DNA from: Canna indica
Lineage: Eukaryota > Streptophyta > Magnoliopsida > Zingiberales > Cannaceae
Length of the DNA stretch: 64,000 bases
Direction: 5' to 3'
NCBI GenBank assembly: GCA_034359265.1
Contig: CP136896.1
Location: forward strand, 33,110,001-33,174,000
This document shows positions 22,031 through 34,165 of the stretch, piece after piece. Below the pieces are notes generated by a model. That model was given only the letters and a program-made list of their open reading frames with translations, was not told where the DNA came from and ran no database searches. Numbering within the stretch: the stretch's first letter is position 1; the number at the start of each line of letters is the position of its first letter. The position numbers and the translations under genes were made by a program.

Positions 22031-23592
22031 TTACTTTATCCACACTCCTTCCTTTGCGGCTTCGCTTGCAGCAAAGTACTCAAATTCTGTCACCGAGTCG
22101 GCCACTGTTCCTTGCTTGGAACTTTTCCAGCATATTGCGCCACCATTCAAAGTAAATACATACCCGAAAATGGATTTACTGTCATCCGGGTCCGATTTGA
22201 AGCTAGAATCTGTGTAGCCTTCTAGTTTAAAATCTGACCCACCATAAATCATGAGAATATTTTTAGTCCTTCTCAAGTACATAGAATGTTCTTTACAGCT
22301 TTCCAATGTTCCTCTCCAGGATCCGCCTAAAATCTGCTAGTTACCCTAGGGCATAAGCGACATCAGGCCGAGTGCAGAGCATAGCATACATGATGGATCA
22401 TACTGCCGAAGCATAAGGGATCACACTCATCATTTTTCTCTCCTCAGATGTCTTAGGAGACATCTTCTTGGAAAGAGTGATGCCATGACTCATAGGCAAG
22501 TAACCTCTTTTACTATCTTCTATGCTAAACTTTTTTAGCACAGTATCAATAAACTGAGACTGGAACAAAACAACCATCCTTCTAGACCTATCCCTATATA
22601 TATTAATGCCGAGTACATAGGATACTTCACCCAAGTCTTTCATGGAGAAATTTTTGGATAACCATGCTTTCACTGACTGGAGCAGAGGAACATCATTCCC
22701 CATGAGCAGTATGTCATCCACATACAACACAATAAACACAACGGCGCTCCCACTAACCTTTTTATAGACACAAGGTTCATCTACATTTTTTGACTATCTC
22801 ATCAAAACAGATGTTCCAACTCCTCAAGGCTTGATTGTGTCTATAAATGGACCTTTGCAGTTTACATACCTTCTTCGGTCCTACCGAAGACACGAAACCT
22901 TCTGGCTGGGTCATATAGACCTCTTCCACAAGTTCACCATCGAGGAATGCGGTCTTGGCATCCATTTGCTAGATCTCGTAGTCATGATATGCAGCTAGCA
23001 TTATCCTAATGGACTTGAGCATGGCTACAGGAGAAAAAGTTTCATCATAGTCAAGACCTTGCCTTTGAGTGAAACCTTTTGCTACCAGCCTGGCCTTATA
23101 GGTCTCCACTTGGCCATCAGCTCCAATCTTTCTTTTAAAGATCCACTAACACCCTATAGGAGTAACTCCTTCAGGTAAGTCAACCAAAGTCCAAACTTGG
23201 TTGGTGAACATCGAGTCCATTTCGGATTTCATTGCTTTCTGCCATTGTTTGCAATCAACATCCTTGATTGCTTGATCATAGGGTTGCGGATCAACGAATT
23301 CTTGGTCATTCTCAATGGTCAGGAATAATCTTTCAGGTTGTCTACGCAATCTCCCTGATCTTCGAAGAGTGGTGGGAGGTAGTGTTTCTGTGATTGGTTC
23401 TTCCTGTGGACTTTCCACGGGTGGTTGCGATTTTGCTTGTGGTTGTTGAACTTCATCAAGCTCAACATCACTCTTGCTCCCACTTTTCTTGATAAACTCT
23501 TTTTCTAAGAAAGTGACATGCCTACTGACAAACACCTTTGGATCAGTTGGTGAGTAGAAATAATACCCTAGACTCTCTTTAGGATACCACAA
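22031..23592 (-). pseudogene. Copia reverse transcriptase and RNase H
   Basis: Minus strand. After a linker rich in Pro/Glu (23592-23270) comes the RT. Its entry region (about 23240-22990) is broken by a stop. Then follow QMDAKTAFLDGELVEEVYM (about 22970-22915) and the catalytic FIVLYVDDILLMGN (22739-22698). The RNase H domain at 22306-22031 shows the GYTDSSFKSD opening and ends near the polypurine tract. Stops and shifts near 22770, 22398 and 22320 inactivate it. The domain order IN-RT-RH is that of Copia. It belongs to the same family as the 5' half at 1218-4464. Confidence 0.88.
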
Positions 23593-23599
23593 AAACTAG

Positions 23600-24429
23600 T
23601 ACCCGGTTGATTTAGCATAAAGCTTATTTGACTCTAATTTCTTGACGTACGTGGGGCAACCCCAAATCTTGAGATACCTTAGACTTGGTTTCTAGCAACT
23701 CCATATCTCATATGGTGTATTAGAGACAGACTTTGAGGGAGCCCTATTCAATAGGTAGATAGTTGTTTCAAGCGCGTATCCCCAAAATAAAATTGGGAGA
23801 TCAGTAAAGCAAAGCATGGATCGCATCATGTCTAACAACACGCGATTCCTCCTTTCAAATACTCCATTATGTTGTGGTGTGCTTGGAGGGGTCCATTCGG
23901 AGACAATCCCATTGTCTACTAGATAATGTAGAAACTCAGTGGATAAGTACTCACCACCTTAATCCGATCGAATGCTTTTAATACTTTTCCCTATTTGTTT
24001 CTCAACCTCAGCCTTATACTCTTTGAACTTTTCAAAAGTATCAGACTTATGTCTCAACAGGTAGACATATCCATACCTTGATCTATCATTTGTGAACATG
24101 ATGAAGGAAGAATACCCACCTTTGGTTGAGTTGTCTTTGGTTCGCAAACATCTATGCGGACTAGCTCTAACAACTTGATCAGTAGCCCTTTCGCTATGCC
24201 CAGTGAAGGGGGACTTTGTCATTTTTTCTTTGAGACAGGATTCACAAGTTGGCATCGATTCAAAATTGAACAGGTCAAACAACCCGTCTTTGTACAACTT
24301 GTTAATCTGATTCTCATTAATATGACCCAGTCTCAAGTGCCAAAGATAGGTGAGGTTCAGATTATCTCGTTTCCTCTTGTGCGTTTGTTCGATATGAAAA
24401 ACATTATCAGTTACATCTAAGACCATCAA
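23600..24429 (-). pseudogene. Copia integrase (second copy), truncated at its start
   Basis: Minus-strand copy of the GAG-pre-integrase and integrase core (HLRLGHINENQINKLYKDG, CESCLKEK, FTNDRSRYGYVY, SIRSD), closely matching 1303-2050. A break near 23959 separates the two parts of the core. Upstream (higher coordinate) sequence ends abruptly at about 24449, where element C begins. Gag and protease of this copy are missing. Confidence 0.85.
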
Positions 24430-24448
24430 ACCAGTTGAAACGTGCCCA

Positions 24449-25087
24449 GCTCTTGATCCCTTATCTTCAAGTGTTCTTCATTGGAGGGCTCATCAAGTGT
24501 GCTAGGCTCAAGAAGAAGAGGTGCTTTCATTGTGATAAGTTCTCTTCACCTCCTTCTTGTAATAGATTTGTTTTTTATTTGTTTTTACTTTAATTTATTT
24601 GAGTTTGTAAGAAGACCTAGTGTGTGGTCTTGTTTGTAAGTGGTTACCTTGGTGGAGAAGGTGTAAAGCCACTTGTGAAAACTAAGTTAGGAGTAGGTCT
24701 TAGGAATTAAGGTGGGAAAGCTCACTCGGTAGGAAGGCGGGATACTTTCGGGTGTGGAAGTGCCTTCGAGGTGAGGGTAGGGTCTTTCCGGTGTAAAGTC
24801 CTCAATTGTAAGTTACTCATAATTTAGTGGATTTGGGTGTGAAATCCTAAGCACGGTGCTTAGGTAGTGGAGTAGGCATTGGGGCTGAACCACTATAAAT
24901 CCTTGTGTTAGCATTGATATATTGCCTGTGTTGATTGCTTTATCATTACTAGCTTCCGTATTTAGTCGTTGAATTGTAAATTGCCTAAGTAGTTTAAGAA
25001 AATAATTAAAATCGAATTAGGCAAAAAGATTAGTTAACACACTATTCACCCTCCCCCCCCCCCTCTAGTGTTGTCATTTCACCAATA
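24449..25087 (+). repeat. 5' LTR of element C, left-truncated
   Basis: Matches the 3' part of the gag-only family LTR (for example ...ttgtgttagcattgatat...) and ends ACCAATA. Its start is missing; it directly abuts the Copia integrase. Confidence 0.8.
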
Positions 25088-25089
25088 TT

Positions 25090-25101
25090 TGGTTTCAGAG
25101 C
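25090..25101 (+). promoter_or_regulatory. Degenerate primer binding site of element C
   Basis: TGGTTTCAGAGC, one base different from the tRNA-Met type site of A, B and F. Confidence 0.7.
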
Positions 25102-25154
25102 AGGTCATGGATTGAGATTTCACCATCTCCTCTATATCTAGTCTCGATCCGAAA

Positions 25155-25393
25155 ATGGCACTAGAGAGTGTAGCGTCTATACCAGCTAGGTTCGATGAGT
25201 CTAATTTTGGTCTTTGGAAGAGTAGAATGTATACTTTCCTAAAGATTCAAGGTTTAGGTGTATTTGACATGGTAAAGACAAAATATATTGAACCTAAGGA
25301 AAACATGAATGCATGGACCCAAGAACAAGTTAAATTGTTTGAAAAACAACGTATCTTCTATATTGCATATTTTCAAATGATATACTTGAAAAG
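25155..25393 (+). pseudogene. Gag of element C, N-terminal part
   Basis: MALESVASIPARFDESNFG begins the UBN2-like domain; MYTFLKIQGLGVFDMVK and IEPKENMNAWTQEQVKLFE follow. A small deletion after KLFE shifts the frame, and the sequence is cut at 25393 by Gypsy LTR D. Homologous to the starts of B (14550) and F (42496). Confidence 0.85.
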
Positions 25394-26208
25394 TGTAATA
25401 TCCTAGACATGTTAATTACATTTTTCCTCTTATGGTTTATGTTTACCAGCCTAGCGGACTAGTCCGAGGTCGAGCCGAGTCGACTCATGGTCCGTAGCAA
25501 GCTTATTAGCTCGGGTAAGTAAGAATATGAATATGAAAATTTTGTTTGCACAGATAAATTTATTTAATTTCATGTTGAGTGCATGATTGTTTAATTATGT
25601 TGTATGTGGATGTGCATTGTGTTTGCACAAGGAGGAGCCGCCCCTCTCTCTTCCCTCTCTTCCCCTTTTCCTCTCCTCAAGCCGACGGCTTGAGGTGAGC
25701 CACCGCCCCCTCTCTTCTCCTTCTTGAGGCGAGCCACCATCTTTTGAAGCTAGATTCGAGGGCCATCGTCCGGGATATTCTTCTTTAATCATCCTTCCTA
25801 TTTAGGTGAGTGGTTTTACCCTCCTTTCGGAATTTCATCAAGTTCTTGAAGCCGTCTTGAAGACTAGTACGTTCTTGTTTTGTTTTCCGTTGATCTCCTA
25901 AATTTATCGTCGTTCTTTTGGTTGCTGTGTTTCAGGAGACCCTAAACCCTTCCCTATGGGGTTCAGCAACCCTAAAATGACCCTAGGGGTGCTCGGCCAA
26001 GGGTGGAGCAAGGGCGCCCTCAAGGTGTTCGATGAAATGCCCAAGTGAGAGATCTTGGTCATTTTGTAGTTTATGTCTTGAATTGATGATTGAAATGAAT
26101 TTTTATATGTTAAAGCATGCTTAGTATTTAATCTATGATTTTTGGAAAAATCATGTTTTTAGAAAATATGAATCTTGATGTTAATGCCATGAAGGTTCTT
26201 GAAAGATG
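25394..26208 (+). repeat. Gypsy LTR D, first part
   Basis: Starts TGTAATATCCTAGACATG, as does the copy at 62610. No PBS or internal domain follows, so D is a solo or truncated LTR. It is split at 26208 by the CACTA element, with target duplication atg. Confidence 0.85.
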
Positions 26209-26462
26209 CACTACTACATTTTGGGCTTTTCATAGCATTTAACCATAATGTTTTATCAAAACGCTATGTTAAATGACTCACCTTGATTTCACACTCTTAT
26301 TTTTTTTCATTCCCGCTTCTTTTTCGGCCGACGGAAATAATCTCCCTTTTTTTTTTTTTTCCGTTTGCCGACAATAAACCCACGCTTGCTCCTTTTTTTC
26401 GTGTGCACACACTCCCCTTCTTTTCCTCCCTCGTATCTTCTACTCATCGATCTGCCGCCCGT

Positions 26463-26464
26463 CA

Positions 26465-26500
<36 letters not shown>
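26463..26500. repeat. (CT)n microsatellite
   Basis: A run of about 16 CT units in the 5' part of the CACTA element; a second run lies at about 27076-27104. The Arg/Glu open frame on the other strand is produced by this repeat. Confidence 0.9.
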
Positions 26501-26502
<2 letters not shown>

Positions 26503-26504
26503 CT

Positions 26505-26870
26505 CCGAAGATGAATGGTGGCAGAGCTAGGGTTTCGATCCCAACCCTGTCTCCGCTTGGCATTCTCCATCACTGGAATGGAATTCATCCGCCGCCGCAT
26601 CCCCTCCCAGCGCTCTTCATCTGCCCCAGTGTATACCACCCTCCATCGATTCATAGATTGTGACTATGTCGACACGCGTCACCATCTCCTTCTTGGGCTA
26701 CGTCGCCCAAGACCTCGCCGCGGTCGCCGGAGTTCGCTGCGGTAGTAACTTTAGGCGCCTTATCTCCGGCCCGACTACGTCCAACCTCCAACCGTTGTCC
26801 ATCATAAGTCATCCTTCTTGCTTGACTGTTTCTTGTTTTAGTTTTAGGAATTGATGCTTGATTGCCTCAT
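26505..26870 (+). other. GC-rich, gene-like captured sequence of unknown origin
   Basis: CG-rich sequence unlike its AT-rich surroundings, with short open frames (for example from an ATG at 26511) and 5'-exon-like composition. I recognise no protein family. It is probably a captured 5' UTR and first exon. Confidence 0.4.
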
Positions 26871-27073
26871 TCTTTGGTTTCATCGTTCCCGTTCTACTTT
26901 ACCTTTTAACAGCGCCGCCTAAATTCGTCGTCTTCTCCGCCTCAACGGCCACCTTCTACAATAGAAACTACTTCTACTCTCTCTCTTGGAGATAAGGGAC
27001 AGGTAAAGTCTCAAGATCTTTTCCTTTTCACTTTACTTTTCCTATTTTCGTGAATCTTTTCCTGTTTTCGTTA

Positions 27074-27107
<34 letters not shown>

Positions 27108-27295
27108 AGAGTTCCATCCAAGCTTGTTCATCGCCATCACCAAGCGGTCGCCATGAGAATCAAGGTTAGGGCTTCATTTCCGTTTGTCTCTACATTCATT
27201 TATCGGCGACTTCCGCGTGTAATAGCGCCGCGTGTAATAGATCTTGGAACACTTTCTCCTCCTTGGATAAATCGGCCGTCTTCTTTTGCCTCGAA

Positions 27296-27790
27296 TTCAG
27301 GAGCCGGTGTTTGTTCATGAAGCCCACATCGTCCTACCTCCAAAACAGAGGGACCATCAAGGTCCCACACCCTTTGGAAGTGCTGGATCATGAGGTGGAG
27401 CTCGCCGTCGTCATCGGGAGGAAGGCTCGTGATGTTACCGAGGCCGCTGCCATGGACTATGTCGAAGGTAATTGGTTTTACTCACTCCTACGAGTCATGC
27501 CACACACTTGCTGAACATACATGCAAGGTTTTGCTTTTTTACTTTAAGGAAAAGGATCCTTGGTAAGCAAACTAGAACATTTTGCAGTTCGGATAAGGTT
27601 GTTCCTAACCTTTGCATTTGGATGGAATATAATTTGTGATTTTAGATTGAAAGAATTTTTAGTTTTATTTTGTAATTATTAAGATTATAGCTGAGATTGA
27701 GATTATGTTGTTCATAGTTAGCAGGTCTTCCCTGGACAGTAGCAAAAGGGCAAGATACCTTCTCTCCGATAAGTGCTGTTCTAAGCATCC
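27296..27790 (+). pseudogene. Captured FAHD1-like (fumarylacetoacetate hydrolase family) exons, first part
   Basis: Exon-like sequence 27302-27467 encodes LFMKPTSSYLQN, then TIKVPHPLEVLDHEVELAVV and IGRKARDVTEAAAMDYVEG, followed by a GT donor. The next exon-like piece at about 27725-27788 encodes LPWTVAKGQDTFSPISAVL after an AG acceptor. This is the typical core of plant FAHD1/acylpyruvase-like proteins. An extra T just before LFMKP breaks the frame. Introns are retained, so capture was from DNA. It lies inside the CACTA element. Confidence 0.8.
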
Positions 27791-28843
27791 TTAGTGGCTT
27801 TTCTTCTTTTTTGTCTTCTATGTTATTTCCTTTCTTATATATTTTTAATGGTGTATGTGTATTATAACTACTAGTAGTTTTTGCATGTTTTCATATGCAT
27901 AAAAGGCCTACGATGATACGATCTATACGCACAGTCCATGGTTAGAAGATAAGGATATCCTTTGCTTATCTCTAAATTTTTTTCTCCAATCTTTTGCTTC
28001 TTTGCTTATCTCTAAATTTTTTTCTCTTTCCCATCCACTCTCATCTTTTCTGTTTATTTCTTTCGCATAGCTGTTGTAAGATCGTAATTCGCTTGAGGAG
28101 AGATTTTGCTAGATCTCCTATTAATTGGTTTAAAGGAATAGAATGATGATTGCACATTCCTGTTTTGAAGCATCAGCCATTGGATTGCGGCTTAAAGATA
28201 AGAGCGATCTGGTTTTGCTTTGACTATATAAAGCTCCGTCATCGTCCCATATTCTTCATCGAAGACAAAAGCATTCCAGAGTTTAAGAGAAGTGATAGCA
28301 AAGTGGTGGAAAGATGTCAAGCACAGTTGGTCAGGTCATCAAATGCAAAGGTTTGTATTATAACTCAAATCAACTCTGCAGATCATGTTTGCTTCACTTT
28401 TTTTCATCTTTCTATGTGGCATAGTCTCTTTTAGATGGAAATACTTCACTTTTTTTACAGTTTACACTCGATAAATATTACTCTTGATTTTGGTGATTTA
28501 CAAGGACTCTTGAATTAAATTCACTTTCTTGATCTAAGAATTAGTATGCTGTCAAGATAGCTAATATTATAATGTTAGCTAGATTTTATAACTAATCTAA
28601 GATCAGCTGTCAAGATCACTACTATTTTTAGAGGAATAAAACTTAAGGGCTTATTTTAATCCAACAAGCTTACTTCAAATACATAGAGAAGACAGTATTA
28701 ATTTAATATATATAAGCTAATGGCTTGTTAGAAACCAAGAACTGTACTGCACATGTAGCACTAAAGAAAGGCTATGTATCTTTACTAGATAAATTTTTGA
28801 GGAAGCATCTTTACTGAACATATTAAGATGCATTTTACTTTGA

Positions 28844-29122
<279 letters not shown>

Positions 29123-29272
29123 GTACTAATTCTTGTTCCTTTTATTACTTTTCTTAAAAAAATTCAGTATATTTTAACAGCAGGTTTTTAGTAGTGGATG
29201 CATTTCTTATCATCTTGTTGCTTACTGATAACAGCAGCTAATTGTTTTTCTCTCCTTCCAAATGCAGCTTCT

Positions 29273-29492
29273 CAAATCAATGGTGGTGGACTCTGATAAT
29301 TTGGGGTTATGGTTAAAGGTGCTTGGTCATTTACTCATTCCTTAGTGCAATAATCATGTTCATCATGCTTCTCTATGTAAATCATCTAAATTCTATTTTT
29401 ATCCAACTAGATGCGGAAATTAGGCAGAAAGGATAAACTACAGACATGATCTTCAAACTACCATTTCTCATAAGCCATATCAGTTCAATACA
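29273..29492 (+). pseudogene. Captured FAHD1-like exons, second part
   Basis: 29280-29320 encodes a DSDNLGLWLKV segment after an AG acceptor. 29411-29490 encodes DAEIRQKG, then a stop, then DMIFKLPFLISHISS. Both correspond to the later part of FAHD1 family proteins, continuing 27302-27788. The stop and the displaced ADH piece make it a pseudogene. Confidence 0.75.
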
Positions 29493-30009
29493 TGCATTAG
29501 CATGTCCAAATTCCATTAATAGCTTTGCTAATTCAGATTCATATACTTGGCCAAATTCCATTTTCGATACTAGAAGCATATACATGCATATTAGCATATA
29601 TTTACATTGAAATTAGTAAGGTCAACAAAAGGAGCAACAGACTACAAATTCAAGGTAATAAGGTATGTGAATTGAGGTTTCCAGCTGTAAGACTGAGTCA
29701 GTTGTATCTTCATACTGATGTCATGAAAATAGAAAAGTTCCCTGGAGTTGCATGTGCTGGTTGGTTAATTACACATATCCTTGTGATTTCATTAAAGTAG
29801 TTATCCTTGTGTACTGTTTATATCTATTGCTTTGTTTGAGTTGAGAAATCTCATAAGTTTGTCTTCATTAAAGCACTGAATTGTTGTTTCACATGTCCCA
29901 TCACTTCAGATGTATGCCTTCTTCTCTTCATGACAATACTAGTTTCATGTGTTTATACTGCGAAGTCAAACAGTTGCACTGTATGTTTATCATTTTATTC
30001 TATCTTCTC

Positions 30010-30140
30010 TTGTAGAGAATCTCCTAAGTCTTCAAGGAAAGTAACAGAAAACAAGAGGAATGAACAATCTTTAGATCCAAAGCTTGTTGGAAATGAACGG
30101 ATATTTATTGGGTCTGATCTCATGGATTCACAAAAGGTGA
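30010..30140 (+). other. Exon-like fragment of unknown origin in the CACTA element
   Basis: An open stretch encodes a Lys/Ser/Glu-rich peptide (RESPKSSRKVTENKRNEQS and following) bounded by a possible AG acceptor (about 30015) and GT donor (about 30137). I recognise no family. A similar unassigned exon-like stretch lies at 28185-28352. Both are probably captured host sequence. Confidence 0.35.
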
Positions 30141-31079
30141 TGTTGGAGCAATATTCTTGTTCAGTAGTTTGATCTCAGTAACTTTTTAGCAAAAACCCTA
30201 CTTTTGTTATTCAATAACTTTTCCTTTGTGGTTTTTTGAACAACTTTTTTCTTTGTCTACTCATATCTTTCATTTAGTTTGACATAATTGTTTGTTTCTA
30301 AATGATGCTTGATATTCCTCAAACCTTGTGATTAATACAAGTAATTCTTTTCTAAAAAAATGATGCTTGATATTTCCTAGCTACCTTTTGAAAATCATAT
30401 GGTATAAGAAGTGGTGATACTGCGATAGGATAAACACAACTAACTGAATCTTCTCTTGGCAAGTGGTGATATGTCATGGAAATATTCATTTGCCAAGAGG
30501 TTGCATAATGCATGAATGTCATGGCCGTGTTTTAACCGGTGGCAATTAAGGGATTTAATGTTTTTGTCATAATTCTGCGACCTTCATCACTAGCTGAATT
30601 AACCGAGAGATATCATCTTATTATCTCTGCCTTGATCAAGTTTATGTACTAGAGGAAGTTTCAATTAGTTCTTTAAAATTTAAAATTAGTTCATTTCAAC
30701 TATCAGGTTAATATGTACCTCACATCTCTTTGATATGAGAGTGTGCCTGTATGCAGTAGTCTTTGCTACCTGTTGCTGACTTCACAATACTGTGTTCAGG
30801 ATATAGTTTACACAAGGAGATTGAGGCTGCAATATACAAAAATGAGGTATCAAGTTTCTCTATAAGATGACATTTCAGTTACTTAAAATTATCCCTCCTA
30901 TTTGCACTATTGTATTGTAACATCAAAGAATAAATCTGCACATATTTCATTGCTTGCAGAACTAGATATTGGTACTTTATTTTCTATTCATTACCCAACT
31001 AAACCTGTGGAATATTAGATTAACTATCCAAGCACTACAAGAAAAGTAGTGTATAGTTATCTAGAATAGAAGGAACTCA

Positions 31080-31290
31080 GATGCGAGGGTTTTAAGCTGC
31101 ACGAACTCTCAGGAAGCCGCTCGTCGTAGAAATCCGCATTACCCACCGCCGCAGTTGCCTTAGCCGTTCTTCGTTTTCTCTCCACGTACTGCGAAGAGGA
31201 AGGATCGTTTCCTTCTCCCTATATATCTTTGCTCCCTATATATCTTTGCAGCCATGCACGCCCCAGTCCTCGTTCTTAGTAAGCCCCTCC
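31080..31290 (+). pseudogene. Captured 5' UTR and first exon of a chaperonin (CCT gamma-like) gene
   Basis: A GC-richer leader with a tandem ctccctatatatctttg duplication leads to an ATG at 31255 encoding MHAPVLVL, then a GTAAGC donor. MHAPVLVL is the start I know for plant CCT subunit 3 (gamma). Only the first exon is present. The identification rests on eight residues and the leader-exon-donor layout. Confidence 0.5.
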
Positions 31291-32898
31291 CACTTCCAGT
31301 TTATACTACAGCACTTGAGTTTGTTAATTTGTTAATGATGAACCTAAATATCTTCTGATCTGGTTAAGCAGGTGAACATGATTCTCGAGAATGCTCAGAT
31401 AGCTGGAGAAGTATTCTCAATCACTTTATAAATTTATAGATTGGTTTCTTCCTTTCAAGTTTGATAATTTGAATTTAATTTGAAAGAAATTAGCTTCTTG
31501 CTGTATTGTAAAGGTAGAACAAGGTTTTATTAGGTGTTGCAAAATTAAGAGAGATGAAAGCTTGTGCTATTAATAGGTTACCAAGTTGGATATGCTCAAG
31601 CTAATTAGAAGTAGTAAGTAATGCATTTTTTGAGTGAGAGAAGTCTATTTCCATTCAAGAGAAATGAAAGGTTATAGATATAAGGTAAGATATAGAGAAA
31701 AAAAACACAATAAATAAAACATGAGGTCATATAGACCCAACCAAACAACAATTAGGTACAAAAATTGAGGAAAGTGATGCATTAATCTTAATTAATTCAT
31801 AGGTGAAATATTCTCCTCTATTTCATTTGTTCAATAAGCTCCCTAGTTATTTACAACAAACTTCACATTTTGCGAAGTATGATTGTACTCTAGAATTAAT
31901 GTATATGTTGTTTAACCAAGAAGAAGCTAAATTACTGAAGGCATGCTAATTTGCTTTTGATGAGCATAGAACAATTTTTACTTGTGTAGCTATTTTTTAG
32001 GTACTTGCAATTAACATCAACATAATACACAGTTACACACACAACCACACAAATATAGATTATGTGCCAATTGTCTAATATCTATAATGATCAAACCAAG
32101 CATGCATCCAAGTTCAAGATAGTTGTATAAATTTAGTAATAAAAAAAATTTATCTTATGCAGTTCTGGAATTTGAATTTAAAGGGTGAGAGCACTTGGAG
32201 CACATTTGTTGGAAGATTTTGTAAAAAGCAAGATACTTTCGTTTTAGAAGAAAATATTTTGATTTTATCTTCAGGAATTCAATCTGTGTTTTAGTAGCTA
32301 CTGGTTTTGGAATATAAATTTACTACCTACTGTTTCGCCTAAGTTGTAATCTGATATTGACTAAGTTCGGATAATGTTATGTTTTAGTAGTTTGGATTTA
32401 TATAATGTACTCTTTATTTAATATAAAAATGTTTCATATATATTGATCTACGAAATGTTCTTGATTTTAGTATATTAATATGACAGTTTTAGTAGTTTGT
32501 ATGACAGCTTTAAATTGCTCTCTCCAGTCGATGATTTGAATATATGATAACTAAACAATACTGCTATTGTAAAAACAAGTAATAACAACTTAAGAATGCT
32601 ATAACAATAGTATATAATAATGGTTTGAAAATTCTATATAAATATATATGATAACAAATTAGTTATGCTATTGTAGAGATAAGTAATTACATGTAATGAA
32701 TGCGATAAAAAACTAATAATAACAGATAAAAAATGCTATAAAGTAACATTCAAATAGCATTCGTTATTGCATTTTGAAAATGCTATTGCATCCTCCCTAC
32801 ATAAGATAACGTGTGATTTGACAGTGTTTCGTTTAATGCTATACACTACCTATGATAGCAGTGACAGCATGCTATTAGTGATGATTATTGTAGTAGTG

Positions 32899-34165
32899 AT
32901 GGGTTCTTGATCACGGTGCTTGGTTCTTGTTTATAGAAATTGTTGGTGCTCGTTAGCCTTGTGTTAAGCATGGAAATTGAGAAATTTGTCTTAGGATTTA
33001 TATTTTGTTTAAATGATAATTAAGGGCTTAATTTCTGTAAATTTCGGATTTATTTTCATGCTATACTGAAATCTTAATGTTGCTGGAATTTCATGCTGAG
33101 AATGATGAATCTGTGTTATTTTTAAAATACTTGTTGTGGTGTATGTGTTTATTTGAATATAATCATGTAATATATCGTTTTGACCAGAAAACATTATTTG
33201 GAAACATAGGGCACACTCTGGAGACCAGATTCGGGTTAGACACATCAGTATTGGGAACAACAGTAAGCTAAATAAAACACTAATCTTGGTGAACTTAATT
33301 TTAATTGCATAATTAAAATTGGGTAAAAGGGTCAGCATAACCTGTTATGAATCAACAACTAAATTTATGCATGAAATAAAATCACATGGGTTTATGACAT
33401 TACGGGTCTAGGAGTTGGGGTCGGGTATTGGAGTGTTGAGACGCTTCCCAATAAGGACACGCGGAAGACACCATAGGAGAAACTTGACTTAGGTCTTATT
33501 GTGCCATAACTTTATGGATGGCGGAGAGGCTCGTTGAGGAGCCGGATTTCGGGATAGGTCCGGGAGGTTAGATGGTTAATTCCCAACCTGTGGAACAAGT
33601 TCGGAGGGTCTTCTCGATTGTTCTGGTTTGGTATCGTGGGATAAGTTAGGAGGGCCTACTCGATTATCCCTGAGGTGGTTTTTAAGGAATAAGTTCAGAG
33701 GGCCTACCAGATTATTCTTGTGATATCTTAGAGGAGTAAGTTCGGAGGGCCTACTCGATTACTCCTGTGATATCTTAAAGAGGCAAGTTCGGATGGGTGA
33801 ATCCTGATTGTCCCTTCCCGATTGCTCCCGAGTTTCTTTATACTAGGATTAGTTCAGATGGCCTTCCCGATTATCCTAGTATAAGTTGTTCCCTTAGGGC
33901 ATGGTAGGTTTAGGCATGTTGATCTTCATCGATAGGGTGATGGCTGCTTTCGAGCAGGTGGTGGCCAGATGGCTTGATAGCTAGTCACACCTGCATGACT
34001 TTATTCCTGTAGAGATAGATGTTATGCTATTGCTTATCTCTGTGATGTTTTATTGTGGGGGTCGGTAGAACCAATCGCTGAGTTCTTTGAACTCACTTGT
34101 TGTCGTTGTTTTTGTTTTGCAAAGCCTGACCGGTGAGGTGGGCTGGAGCACATGGTGCGGTTGGA
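32899..34165 (+). repeat. Gypsy LTR D, second part, right-truncated
   Basis: Continues LTR D after the CACTA element; it aligns by eye with 63610-64000. It ends near 34165 inside sequence similar to the last part of the G LTR (gcaaagc...gtgaggtgg), without a clear CA end. It contains the hairpin array at about 33590-33883. Confidence 0.8.
33590..33883 (+). repeat. Tandem array of hairpins with co-varying stems
   Basis: Six units share a core like AGTTCGGAGGGCCTACTCGA, each flanked by arms complementary to one another but different between units. Arms: GGAACAA/TTGTTCT (33592, 33619), GGGATAA/TTATCCC (33638, 33664), GGAATAA/TTATTCT (33686, 33712), AGGAGTAA/TTACTCCT (33732, 33759), GAGGCAA/TTGCTCC (33780, 33821, weak), TATACTAGGATTA/TTATCCTAGTATA (33839, 33871). 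Confidence 0.85.

Noticed and set aside
22398..22739. Pararetrovirus insertion
   Set aside because: The RT is preceded by a Copia integrase and flanked by LTR and PBS features; no movement- or coat-protein region is seen.
26307..26654. 115-codon minus-strand open frame with an Arg-Glu repeat
   Set aside because: Produced by the (CT)n microsatellite and low-complexity flanks in the CACTA element; no family features.
33590..33883. CRISPR-like array
   Set aside because: Repeats with regular spacing, but this is plant LTR sequence with hairpin arms that vary and no unique spacers.
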